NCBI RefSeq assembly: GCF_032118995.1
Contig: NC_092649.1
Coordinates: 19,777,832 to 19,841,831 of the forward strand
Reading direction: 5' to 3'
DNA from: Asterias amurensis
Lineage: Eukaryota > Echinodermata > Asteroidea > Forcipulatida > Asteriidae
DNA: 64,000 bases
Shown: positions 11,848 to 22,500 of the stretch, piece by piece
Position numbering within the stretch: position 1 is the first letter of the stretch
How the letters are laid out: every line of letters starts with the position of its first letter
Translations under genes and position numbers: made by a program
Notes under the pieces: generated by a model
What the model saw: only the letters and a program-made list of their open reading frames with translations
What the model was told of the DNA's origin: nothing
Databases searched by the model: none

Positions 11848-11935
11848 ACAGTTGGGACTGGTCCCAGCTAACTGTAACACTCGAGTTGGGCTCGGTCCCA
11901 ACTACAGTTGGGACAAATCTAAAGTTGGGACGGAA
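11848..11935. repeat. Cluster of short palindromes upstream of CTSC
   Basis: CCAACTACAGTTGG occurs twice, mixed with GGGACTGGTCCC and further GTTGGGAC words, all within about 90 bp, 290-380 bp upstream of the CTSC start codon. It may be a foldback remnant or a set of dyad protein-binding sites. No binding factor can be named from sequence alone. Confidence 0.6.
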
Positions 11936-12143
11936 GTACAACAATAACAACATAATAAAGACTCATCATGATCATGTGCTCGCCTGGATGATGGATGTGT
12001 TTGTATCTGATCAAATAAATCATGGTCTGATTATCATTATGGTATGATCACTTGATGACAATTGTTTGTGACCCAATCCCGTGACCAACGGGTGATAAAC
12101 AATAAGTTAATATAATAATTCGAAGGGCCAAAACGGAGGAGTC

Positions 12144-12150
12144 TATATAT
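12144..12150 (+). promoter_or_regulatory. CTSC: TATA-like box of CTSC
   Basis: TATATAT lies 75 nt upstream of the CTSC ATG, which would place the start site near 12170-12180 and give a 5' UTR of about 50 nt. This is inferred from spacing only. Confidence 0.5.
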
Positions 12151-12224
12151 CCTATTCCTAGACAACTGTTTTTAACACCGCACCTTGCCTTCTTCTGCGT
12201 ACACAACACAGTCCTCAACAAATC

Positions 12225-15200
12225 ATGGCGATCTTAAAGTTTGTTTCCATTATCTTGGCTTTGTTGCCCGTTGTGTTGTGTGATACTCCGGCCAATTGCA
12301 CCTTTGAGGATGTAGTGGGACAGTGGGAGTTTCGAGTCAGCGCTGGCGGGGAAGACAACACACTCAACTGCACAAAACCAGGTTAGTCTGATCATCTCTA
12401 CCTCCATGGTCTGATGGCCAATTTCAGAAAAAAATTATTTTGTAAATTTCTTTGCCAAGCATAAAATGAGTGGGGCACCAGTTGCAACAAATAACACAAA
12501 TCTAGACCAATTTACTGGGGCACTGTACCCCTTTTCAAAGTTTGTCATTATCGGTCAAGGAAATTGTTTATTTCTACCAGAGCATTTCAAGGGCACCAAA
12601 CTCACATCTTTGATTCCTGCCTCATAATCCATTTTGTCGTTTTTTCTGTCTTCCAGGGCCAGTTGATCACGTGATTCATATCGACCTCAAGTTTCCAGAT
12701 GTTGCGATTGATTTGACCTCTGGCCATAAAGGATTCTGGACGATGGTTTACAATCAAGGATTTGAAGTTGTCCTCAACGAAAAGAAATATTTTGCCTTTT
12801 CCCAGTACACTGACGTCAAGTACGTTTTTTTTTGAAGATTCCCCCCCCCCCCACCAAGAATCAAGAATAAGATATTAGGGAATTTCACTTGCTGAACTTT
12901 TATTCAAACTTTATACCATGCCTAATGTATTGGGCAGGGTAACCCTTGCAGGGTTTTACCAAACTGGCAGCCAAATTCAAGGCCAAATGCGCGTGGAAAC
13001 AGTGGGCCGGGTGAGTCAAATAATTTATGTCCAATCCAAAGGATGCAGCAATAATGGTTATGTTTTTTGCTTTAAGTGTCACGACCATGACTCGACCCAC
13101 ACTCTGCTGATCAGAAACACCATAGCTTGAGTCCGATAGTCCTTGTCTACTCAGCCACGATGCGCTGATTCATCGATTGTAAACTAGAAACTAATACTCA
13201 TTTCATTCAGTCCTTGTTGATTTCTCATTGCGTGTAATTTATTTGAATAGGAGCATATGCGATCAAACTCGTCCTGGGTGGTCTCACAATACAGTGGGAA
13301 CTGACTGGGCATGCTACGTGGGCTCAAAAATTCACGCTGAAAAGAGTTCTCCAGGAAAACCGACCAAGTAAGTATTGCTTTGTGAATCAGACACGCTTTG
13401 TCAAAGATTTCATTTATTTGACCGTTGTTGGTTAAGCTCACACAAAACCGGTCTCTGCCCTTCCTGCTGACAGATTCTGCTTAAAGTATGACTGAGACCA
13501 AATTTCTGATACCCTGCCTTTAAGGTTTCCAAAAATTATTCCAAGATTATCTAACCTTGGCACTTCCCCAGAACTATAGTCATGCAGCGATACACAAATA
13601 CTACCTCGTACCTTTCTAAATAAGGTTTTGAATATTCAGTGGGTCTAAAACTACTAGCCAATGAGAGCATCATCTCCTAAGCAACACTAAAGACAAAACA
13701 AAAAGTGCTTTATCTATATGGAAACTACTTATAATAAATTTTCATGATTTTGCAATTTTTGTTTACAGAGATTTGTCCCAGCAACTGTTCAAAACCGACT
13801 TCGCCTTCATTGAAAAGATCAACACTGCCCAGAATTCTTGGAAAGCTGGAGTTTACCCGGAATATGAGAAGATGACAATTGAAGAAATGCTGCGAAGGAG
13901 AGGGGGTCGAGCATCAAAGTTGGCCATGTGCGTTATCAAGTTTCCTAATCGTGTACCATGCCTAGCGCTAAAACCTTTTTGTAAAGTAGCCCACCAGGCT
14001 TGTAGATGTGGATTTTAGTTGCCCCTAAGAAAGTTTTGGTAGCCTAGATTTAAACATGTATTGTCATTATGGTCTATGGGATTTGAGGCATTGCATGCTG
14101 GTGAGGTATCAATATGGTTTGTGGTAGCACTGTGTTCCTATCCTATCTATTTGCCAGATAGATTTTATTCTTTTAAGAACTTGGAGTAGATTTTCGGAAT
14201 TGGGGAGACTTCTCGGTGTGTATCTATTTTCCCAAAAATGTGGAAAAGCAGGCGATTGGGTAGGGACTGAAAGCCAATCCATTTGCAAGGAGAGCTATCG
14301 ACAGTTATGAGTTGAGATTCGAACCAGGGTTCGTAGAGGTGAAAGGCGGGAGGAAGAAACCACTCAGCCAACTTAACACACAGTAATGACAAATCGTTTG
14401 TTGACTATTTGCCATTTCAGGAAGCCGAGACCTGCCCCAGTAACAGAAGAAATAAGAAAGGTTGCGAGTAACCTGCCATCTTCCTTTGATTGGCGCAACG
14501 TCAACGGGCAGAATTTCGTAACGCCTGTAAGGGACCAGGGAGCGTGTGGAAGCTGCTACGCATTTGGGTCTCTAGGAATGATCGAAGCGCGTCTACGCAT
14601 CGCTACTAATAACACCAAGACGACAATTCTATCTACTCAGGATATTGTGTCCTGCAGCGAATACTCGCAAGGTTGGTCTTCATTCAGTTATTTATCGTAT
14701 TCTTTACTAAGAAGTCTTAAAGGGTTTGAGTACTATTTGTATGATACCAAACTATTTGTATGATACCAAACACAAAACGTTAAACTTACATGGTCTGAAG
14801 ATAATGATGGTAGAAAGCTTCTCTGAAAATATTACTTGCTGGGGTGTTGTATTTTTTTTGAGAAATGAGTGTATAACAAACTCTTGATAATTAGTTTAAC
14901 ATGTACATGTACAAAGAATTTACGCCAATCTCCTGAAAAAATTGCTCTGTGATTTTCAAATTTTTACATAAATTGGTCTCATAACTCCAAAGTTACAAAG
15001 CCCTGTCTTTAAAATATTTTTGCTTGTTCAAGCACCTTGAGTACCATATTGGTATATACATGTGCTATTTTACATTGATATTATATGTTATTGTTAATGA
15101 CAGGCCTGATACTTCACGGAGACAACGAAGGCGATTGCCTCCATGTCCCCTGGTCATTGCCCTGGTGCTCTTGAAATGCTATAGTAGAAATCTGCAGTTT

Positions 15201-15813
15201 CCTCATAGGGTGCCCTTCACTAGGGAGAAAATGCCTTGGTGCCCTTGCCCTTTCAAAAACATAGCAACAGCCTGTAATGAAATACTACATGTTTTACTAA
15301 TTCACAGGTTGTGAAGGGGGTTTCCCGTACCTCATCGCCGGAAAATACGCCGAGGATTTTGGACTGACTGAAGAGTCCTGCTATCCTTACCATGGACAAG
15401 ACAGCACCTGCAAGAAAAACTCTTGCAAGCGTATCTACGCAACAAACTACGCGTACGTCGGTGGGTTCTACGGTGGTTGCAACGAGGAACTGATGCGCAT
15501 CGAGTTGGTTAAGAACGGACCAGTCTCAGTCTCGTTTGAGGTTTACAACGATTTTGAGTCGTATTCTGGCGGGATATACCACCATGTCGCTCTTGAAGAT
15601 GGCGTCCCAGGATTCGACCCTTTTGAGCTTACAAATCATGCCGTTTTGGTAGTGGGTTACGGTGCTGATCCTAAGACTGGAGAGAAATTCTGGACTGTGA
15701 AGAACAGCTGGGGGGAAAGTTGGGGAGAGGACGGGTTTTTCCGTATCCGACGTGGTACGGATGAATGTTCCATAGAGAGCATTGCTGTCAAGTCCTTCCC
15801 AATTTCCCCATAA
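12225..15813 (+). CDS. CTSC: Cathepsin C / dipeptidyl peptidase 1, 6 exons, 450 aa
   Basis: Coding exons are 12225-12381, 12657-12819, 13251-13367, 13769-13927, 14421-14671 and 15308-15813. Phases agree throughout, giving 450 aa (human 463). A signal peptide (residues 1-19) is followed by DTPANC, the exclusion-domain start, whose Asp caps the substrate N-terminus and enforces dipeptide removal. The exclusion domain includes [10 protein letters not shown] and DWACYVGSK. The propeptide runs through [16 protein letters not shown]. The papain-fold domain begins at [12 protein letters not shown], with catalytic Cys244 in [10 protein letters not shown], His393 in [12 protein letters not shown] and Asn415 in [10 protein letters not shown]. 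By family it is a lysosomal cysteine protease that removes N-terminal dipeptides and activates other proteases. The exon 4 donor is chosen as GTGCGT at 13928; GTTGGC nine nt earlier keeps the same phase and would remove three residues. The gene looks intact. Confidence 0.95.
13020..13160 (-). mobile_element. SINE fragment in CTSC intron 2
   Basis: On the plus strand it reads TGTCACGACCATGACTCGA, then CCCACACTCTGCTGATCAGA and a tRNA-like end at CTCAGCCACGA. The same reversed tRNA-derived family is present at 16490-16712, 17765-17943, 26480-26735, 45470-45590 and 51320-51535. Confidence 0.55.
14165..14385 (-). mobile_element. tRNA-derived SINE in CTSC intron 4
   Basis: On the minus strand a head with GTTGGCTGAGTGGTTTC (A box) and GGTTCGAATCT (B box) is followed by a body ending in AAAATCTACTCC. 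It is the same family as 9855-10085, in the opposite orientation. Confidence 0.65.
15104..15282. mobile_element. Family E element in CTSC intron 5
   Basis: It starts GGCCTGATACTTCACGGAG. The interior has GGTCATTGCCCTGGTG, TTTCCTCATAGGGTGCCC and TGCCTTGGTGCCCTTGCCC. Complete relatives at 45843-46018 and 50207-50386 start and end with GGCCTG / AGGCCTG words. Non-coding. Confidence 0.65.
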
Positions 15814-15825
15814 AGAACCAATCAT

Positions 15826-16187
15826 TAAAGGAACACGTTGCCTTGGATCGGTCGAGTTGGTCTTTGAAAAGCGTTTGTAACCGTTTTTTATAAAATGCAT
15901 ATGGGTAGAAAGATGTTGTAAAAGTAGAATACAATGATCCACACAAACATGCCTCGAAATTGCGTGGTTTCCCTTTTACCTTGTCGACTAACACGTCGGC
16001 CATTTATGGGGGTCAAAATTTTGACTCCCATAAATGGCCGACCATGTTAGTTCGCACAGTAGAAGGAAAACCACGCAATTTCGAGGCAAACTTGTGTGGA
16101 TCATTGTATTCTACTTTTAAAACATCTTTCCAACCATATGCATTTTATAAAAAACGGTGTTCCTTTAATACTAACGTGTTCCTTTAA
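15826..16187. mobile_element. Family B palindromic MITE in the CTSC 3' flank
   Basis: It begins 13 nt after the CTSC stop with TTAAAGGAACACGTTGCC. The two halves mirror each other around CCATTTATGGGGGTCAAAA / TTTTGACTCCCATAAATGG near 16015. The right end is shortened and carries a duplicated GTGTTCCTTTAATACTAA. If the transcript extends past here, the element is in the CTSC 3' UTR and could fold into a long hairpin. Confidence 0.85.
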
Positions 16188-16251
16188 TACTAAAAAAAAA
16201 CAGAGAATATATTAGTAATAATTAGTAAAGTCTGTCCCTAGCCAAATCATA

Positions 16252-16446
16252 GGGGCCCAGTTTCATAGAGCTGCTTAAGCACAAAAAGTAGCCAAGCATA
16301 ACAAAATTCTGCTTAACAGAATAAAGTTGCCAGCTAAACTACCATATCACATATACAGTTTGTGGCTGGTATCATGCTAATTTCTGCTTGGCAGATAATT
16401 GTTTAGCAACATGTTCTTCTTAAGCAGATCTATGAAATTGGGCTCG
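16252..16446. mobile_element. Family D foldback MITE
   Basis: The termini GGGGCCCAGTTTCATAGAGC and GATCTATGAAATTGGGCTC are inverted. The interior includes ACCATATCACATATACAGTT. It is one of the better-preserved copies. Confidence 0.75.
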
Positions 16447-16489
16447 GGTCGGTGATTATATCCAGTTTCATTGGCATTAAATGTCTAAG

Positions 16490-16712
16490 AATAATTTTTC
16501 TCCCCGGACAAGATGAAAATCCATTGCAGCTTATTCCCCAACCTCTCGCCGGTACCCATTTCTACTCTTGGAGAAGCAATTATGATAAAGTGCCTTGCTT
16601 TTGTCTTGTTCTGTGCTCAGGTGTCGTTACTGACCAGGCCAGGATTCGAACCCACTTTCTGTATATTACAGAGCTTGAGTCCACTGTCCTAGACTGCTCG
16701 GCCACGACACCC
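16490..16712 (-). mobile_element. tRNA-derived SINE
   Basis: Plus-strand ACCAGGCCAGGATTCGAACC is a reversed B box, and GACTGCTCGGCCACGACACC a reversed tRNA 5' end. The minus-strand head is tRNA-like. Confidence 0.6.
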
Positions 16713-16951
16713 CAGCATTAATAATGACTATAATGAAAACAGCATACCGTCCAAAAGGCGTCTCAAAGTGCTACTCTTCTCTCTACAAAGCATGCAGAGC
16801 TATGCTCAAAATAGGACCCCTTTATTTACATAGCACCATGTAACGTTACAAACATGCGGCACAATCTGCAGGCACCCGTTCCAGAGAACACGGGGAAACC
16901 CCCTTTTTTTTTAACGATATTAAGTGTTCTGTGTTCTTAATCGCCCCCCCC

Positions 16952-17135
16952 CCCTCAATAAACATGTATTATACGAGAAGGGGTATGAATGGCTTTCTTC
17001 CCATCCAAATGTAGTTATGATTATAACTGTAGATTGAGTTGTGAATTGAGTTGTGAATGCAGAATGTGGAATTGTACACCTCATTTGTTCTGAAGGAATA
17101 AAATTTCAGTACTAATAGCACAGAAAACAATAAAA
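16952..17135 (+). promoter_or_regulatory. Candidate poly(A) signals downstream of CTSC
   Basis: AATAAA words occur near 16957, 17098 and 17131 on the plus strand, about 1.1-1.3 kb after the CTSC stop. They are the first plausible signals past the repeat block. Use is not shown by sequence. Confidence 0.25.
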
Positions 17136-17445
17136 TTGTTTGACAAGTAATTGACTAGACTATTATTTAAGAAGTAAAACGTGATGAAATTAAGTTCTGA
17201 GAATCTGCGACATACTTTAAGTAGAAAGGCAGTTGTGGTTAGTTGTTAATTCCAGTTAATGGTTAGTTGTAAATTCCAAATTTTAACTTTTTATACTCTG
17301 AAGACTATTATATCAATAAAATTTTGCATTGAAATCATATTGTTTGACCGCCATTTTTATTTTTGAGTTAAACCATTTTACAGGGCTTCATTCTTTCTTA
17401 TCCCAATTGTTTCATGGATAGAGTAAACAAAGAAAAAAGGCAATA

Positions 17446-17616
17446 GACCTTATGCACATGATGTCATATCAGTAGGGCGCCCTCGTCACCTACAGGTGAA
17501 AAAGCGGCCATTCATTGGCCAAACCTGTGTGCCTTCATACAAATCTCTGCGTTTTGATTGTTTCATCATTGTTTTACCTCTAAGATGGTGGCTGGATGAC
17601 GTCAGTGCATAAGGTC
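17446..17616. mobile_element. Family I MITE with AATA flanks
   Basis: The 12-bp ends GACCTTATGCAC and GTGCATAAGGTC are exactly inverted and flanked by AATA on both sides. The interior contains CATGATGTCAT and GATGACGTCAG near the two ends. 171 bp, non-coding. Confidence 0.75.
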
Positions 17617-17764
17617 AATATTTTAAATTGTCTGAAAATACTGGTGCAAAGTACTAACTCGACAAGATTAACAACATCTGGGGGATGGTGGCGATTATTC
17701 AGAAATGAATAGTCTCTATAGTATATTTTAGAACATTCCTCTATCTTTCTCAACTCCCTGGAGA

Positions 17765-17943
17765 GCATACAACCACGAGATGCTTAAATTAGCACACTTA
17801 TACATCTGGGTGAAGAGAAGTAATAATGGTCGAGTGCCTTGCTCAAGGACACAGTGTCATGACCGGGATTCGAACCCACACTCTGATAATTCAACCATCA
17901 GAACTCTATTCCATACAGTAGACCACTCGGCCATGACACACCA
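17765..17943 (-). mobile_element. tRNA-derived SINE
   Basis: On the plus strand CTTGCTCAAGGACACAGTG, GACCGGGATTCGAACCCAC (reversed B box) and CCACTCGGCCATGACAC (reversed tRNA 5' end) follow in order, matching the 16490 and 45470 copies. Confidence 0.65.
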
Positions 17944-18519
17944 TGATATTATTCTACTCTAAAATTCTGGGTTCGAATCCCATCTCAGTAGCATGTTGAT
18001 TTTTGTCTGCATGACCTGGGTGTGAGGTTGGGTGGGGGGGGGGGGGAACCACAAGTTGACAATCAAAAGAAATGTGAAAATAAAAGGTTGTTTGATAATG
18101 ACAAGTTGATATTATATTTTGTTCATACATACAGAATGCATTATGTAAATATTTAATTCATTTCAGAAGAAGAAAATCAACACATTTCATACTCTGCAAG
18201 TATCAACTACGGCTACAAAAAAAAGAAGAGATTTCACCCAAACTGGAAAATTAAAATTATTAATCTTTCCCCCAGAAAAACAAAGCAACACAAAACTCTG
18301 AGCTCTTGTGATTTATCACGAGCAGCTGATATACTAACTGTACATTATATTTATACACTTGATATAATAAAAGGCCATTCTATTAAACATATATTAACTG
18401 ATTGCACATAAAAGCTAACCCTAAAACACTACAAACGAATATCAAGAGTTTTTAAGATGAAACATTTTGTAGAAAAGTTAATTTTTGTTCTTCCAATGTT
18501 TCTTCTGCCAAAATAAGGA

Positions 18520-18870
18520 AAAAATATGGTACAGTGACTGGCCTGGTTCAATTGAAATTCTCATTACATGGGGGTTCGCATCCCACTCGGGAAAGTACTG
18601 AATATAGAGTGCTTTACACACCTTTGGCGTGTATGGATTAAACAAAATCAAATTCTTCATATTTGATACCAAAACCGTACAGATATCTATCGGACAATCT
18701 AGGTGGTTTAGTTGGATAGACACTGCTCTAGAACTGCAAAGGTCACGGTTTTGAATCCCACCCGAGTAATACCCCTGTGGATTTTTGTTCACAGGACTCG
18801 GGGGAAAGTACTGAATATAGAGTGCTAACACACGTCGGTGTAAATGATTAAAACCCAAATAAAATGCTTC
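18520..18870 (+). mobile_element. Second tRNA-like SINE family, two overlapping copies
   Basis: GGTGGTTTAGTTGGATAGAC (A-box-like) and GGTTTTGAATCCCACC (B-box-like) precede GTGGATTTTTGTTCACAGG and GGAAAGTACTGAATATAGAG. A partial copy of the body lies just upstream at about 18575-18640. The family recurs at 27412-27550, 45775-46090 and 52050-52320. Confidence 0.55.
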
Positions 18871-19019
18871 ATCCCTGTTGCAAATTTGACATCTACTAAA
18901 TTGTTGGGTGGTATCCTCTGCTAAAATAAAGGATTCAAACTGACTCATGTACTGCAACCTCTTGATCGGCAAAGACTGGTTTCCCTGCACACACACGTCA
19001 ATCAGGCCGGGACTAAGGG

Positions 19020-19166
19020 CAGGTCACGGAGGCCATGGTCTCTGTTTTCCTTGGTCTTGTTGCCCTTTAAAGGTTTTCCTTTTATTTTAAGATTTTCCAA
19101 AGGAAGTGCCCTTCGCAAAATGAAAAATGCCTTGCCCTTTCAAAGATGAAGTGCCAGGCCTGCGTC
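19020..19166. mobile_element. Family E-like element
   Basis: It contains GGTCACGGAGGCCATGGTC at the left, AGATTTTCCAAAGGAAGTGCC in the middle and ATGAAGTGCCAGGCCTG at the right. Related fragments lie at 8262-8340 and 58395-58520. The remaining 19167-19567 stretch, next to the TBC1D30 stop, shows no repeat or gene that I recognise and is probably its 3' UTR. Confidence 0.5.
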
Positions 19167-19567
19167 ATTGGAAATTGTGTATGGTTGGCGCCTGGTGCTA
19201 GACTTCTTTTGCATTACTACATAAATGCGTGTCCCCCCATTTTAGTCTTGAATTACACATAAGCTTTAACTTGTCACTGAGTAATCTATTGTCTAACTGC
19301 GTCTATTGCCACGACTGCGTCTAACGAGAAAAATTGGTCAGTGCATTTTTGAACAGGACATTTTGGTTCATTATTGTTATTTTCAGAGCAAAATTTGTGA
19401 GTACACAGACAGCATAGTTTACAGAATCTACCAAGAGAACATTACTTTAAGCGACTCTACGCTACATCTTCAGACTCGAACAATTTTTACTACTTTTATA
19501 GATATGTTCGGATATGTACAGATTTGCATCTTCTTAAAATTGACACGGAATCCTTTTAGCGAATTCT

Positions 19568-22500
19568 TTAGAACCGTCCTCCCGATTTGACGCTTCGGGA
19601 ACCAGTTCCAAGCTGTTGGTTGATGCAGCGGTTATTACTGGTACTACCGCCAGTGTTCTTCTCCGCCGTTTTATACAAACCGACTTTGAGCCGGCTACGA
19701 GTTCTATCCTTCTCGCTCTTCAATCGTCTGGTGGGGAATGGGTTATAGGCAGACTGACTGGATTTACTAGGAGTGGCACCCCCGTTTGACTGGCACTCGT
19801 ATCTGTTATCATCATCATTTTCATCGTCACTGTCTGAGTTTGGGTAGTCCGTACTTAGCCATGGTCTATACGCATTTGACTGTCCATACATTTTTGGGTT
19901 ACCAGCCCCTTCGACAGCGTGCTGCGCAAAACCTGGCCGGTAAGCCTCAACGGCGAAGTTGAATTTCCGTTCTTGGACGAGAGGGCTGACTGTCTCTTTG
20001 GTTTTAGTAGCTGAGGGGGTTTGTAGATCACTGGTACCTTGCCTGCACTCAGTACCTGATACACCCTTCTGATGGTCACCGGGCAAATTATCCTTGAGTT
20101 TATTTGAACCGTCCTGCTTCGGTGTCTTAACCTCAGCCGGGTTTTGAGTCGGGTTTTGAGCCAGGTTTTGAGCCGGGTTTTGAGTCGGGTTTTGAGACGG
20201 GTTTTGAGAAGAGTTTTGAGCTGAGTTTTGAGGCGATTCAACTTCCGTATGATTTTCAGTATGCTTGGTGCTACAGGCGTGTTTGGGACTTCCAAAGTCA
20301 ATCAACAACCCCACCGGTGGCTCAACGTTTGATTCTTCGGTATCTATATCTTCAATATCATCATCTTCAGAGTCTCTCTCGTTCCCGCTGAGACATCTCG
20401 TCTCAAGGCTCTCCATCTTAGACTCTTCTCCGTCACCGTTGGATTCTCTTGCAGAATGGACGTCCTCCTGGGACACTGCTCGACTTCTAGTGGTGGGAGT
20501 ATCTCGATCAGAGTTTTTGAATACTGTACCAACGGAGCTTTTCCTATTCTTCTTACCAAGACCTTCCATAAACAAGAAATTTTTGTTCAAAAATAATTTG
20601 TTAATAATAAATTACAAGGGAAACTGACTGGTCAAATTTAAAATGGTTTTGGATGAACAAAGAAAAAGTTACTGGAGCGGGATTTGAACCAATGACCTCC
20701 CGATTAATGCGGCGGTGTGGCAGGAGATTCTGTCCCCCACACAGCAAACTGTGTACAAACTACTTCTGATAGCTTTCTCTTGAAACACCCCCTTCATCCC
20801 ACGTTAATTTTCTTTATTGGGGACAGAATCTCCAGCAGACCGATTTTCCTGGAACACAGTCGCTCAACTAACTGAGCTATCTAGCCCACTTATGCGTTCT
20901 GACTGCATGACTTTTGAGAGGCACCCCCGAATAAAGTTATTGACTTGGTTTATTGGTTTCAATCGTGCTCTAGTCAATTTGTCTTTATCTACCCCCCAAA
21001 AATAGTATTCATTTAACCTTCATACCAACACAACTTACTTATTAAATAACTTCTTACAGTGATCAGGGCTTAAAGGCAGTGGACACTATTGGTAATTGTC
21101 AAAGACTAGCCTTCACAGTTGGTGTATCTCAACATATGCATAAAATAACAAACCTGTGAAAATTTGAGCTCAATCGGTCATCAAAGTTGCGAGATAATAA
21201 TGATAGAAGAATACACCTTTGTCACACGAAGTTGTGTGCGTTTAGATGGTTGATTTTGAGACCTCAAATTCTAAACTTGAGGTCTCGAAATCAAATTCGT
21301 GGAAAATTACTTCTTTCTCTTAAACTATGGCACTTCAGAGGGAGCTGTTTCTCACAATGTTTTATACCACCAACCTCTCCCCATTACTTGTCACCAAGAA
21401 AGGTTTTATGCTAATAATTATTTTGAGTAATTACCAATAGTGTCCACTGCCTTTAAGTTTGGGTTGAAAAAAACCCACAAAACTGCAGGGTTTGTCGCTC
21501 AAAACTTTCACCGGACTAGAGCATTTGTGACAAGACCGGAATCAAATGAGAAGAACACTATCTACACAGTTTCACATTTGAGATGTTTTCAGACCAAGCA
21601 CTGGCTCATTTTTTTTATGGGTAATAATCAATCAGTTTAAAGTAAAAGTGTAATGAGGTTTTATTATTCAAAAACACAAGACCTCCGAACTTGTACAGTT
21701 GTAAGTTTACTGGCCTGCTGCTAAACCACAGGACTTGGACCCGCGGTCCAGTGAAGTAAAACATTCAATGCAGTATTGTTACAGGTAAATGTCATTGTTA
21801 TTGAGACTAGTTCCTTACCATGTTTTCCTATGAGTAGGTGATTAATCGCAGACGGAGAATCTAAACTTGTAGAGAAGGATCTCTTGGGTTCCTTGTGTCT
21901 TCGTCCTGCAGGAAAAATAAAATCATCAATTTATTCACGGACTATCTGTAAATCCTCTTGAATAGCCTTTTAGAGGGAAGGTGGTAATCACTCTTAAAAT
22001 TAATGACAATAAAGACTATTAGTTAGAAGCCTAGAGCAGCTTTCGATAGTATAAGGCACTTTGTGAACATTCCACTTTCATGTAATGTGGTTATGTGAAC
22101 AGATATTAGTTTTATGCACCAAAAGGAGAATCAGAGAAGCGTTACTGGGGTCGATTTCACAAAGAGTTAACTTAGGACTAGTCCTAGGAGATATTAAAAA
22201 CTGATGGCTAGTCCTAAGTTAGGACGAGTTACTCGTCCTAACTCGAGATAAGACTGGTGTTAACTCTTTGTGAAATCGACCCCTGGCCAGGGAACTTCAG
22301 AAGATTTTTTGAGTGCAAGTGAAAGGTAGTCCCTGTGGCGGTTTGAGCACTTGACACCATTGGGAAACAAGGGACAACTGTGACCGGGTAGATCTCATAC
22401 GGAAGGCGGTGTATTTGGGAACAACAAGGATCCTGTAAAAGACCCTTGAGATCTAAAGCCCAGATCATACTTCCTGCGAATGCAATACGAATTTTGACGT

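Larger units (their letters stand above)
10943..12224. promoter_or_regulatory. Divergent TEX264/CTSC intergenic region
   Basis: This 1.28-kb spacer separates the two start codons and must hold both promoters. It contains a family D right-end fragment (about 11170-11274), a cluster of palindromes (11848-11935) and a TATA-like box for CTSC (12144-12150). No TATA is evident next to TEX264. Confidence 0.6.

Noticed and set aside
14690-14763. Extension of CTSC exon 5 past 14671
   Set aside because: The open frame continues, but cathepsin homology stops at SCSEYSQG and resumes as CEGGFPYL in exon 6. The read-through is intron.
15526-15942. 138-aa minus-strand frame
   Set aside because: Antisense shadow of CTSC exon 6 running into the family B MITE.
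18478-18996. 172-aa open frame, minus strand
   Set aside because: It runs through two copies of a SINE and is explained by repeat sequence read backwards.
19855-20301. Open frame with a KTRLKTRLKTRLK run
   Set aside because: An alternative-frame shadow of the 12-bp coding repeat in TBC1D30 exon 12.
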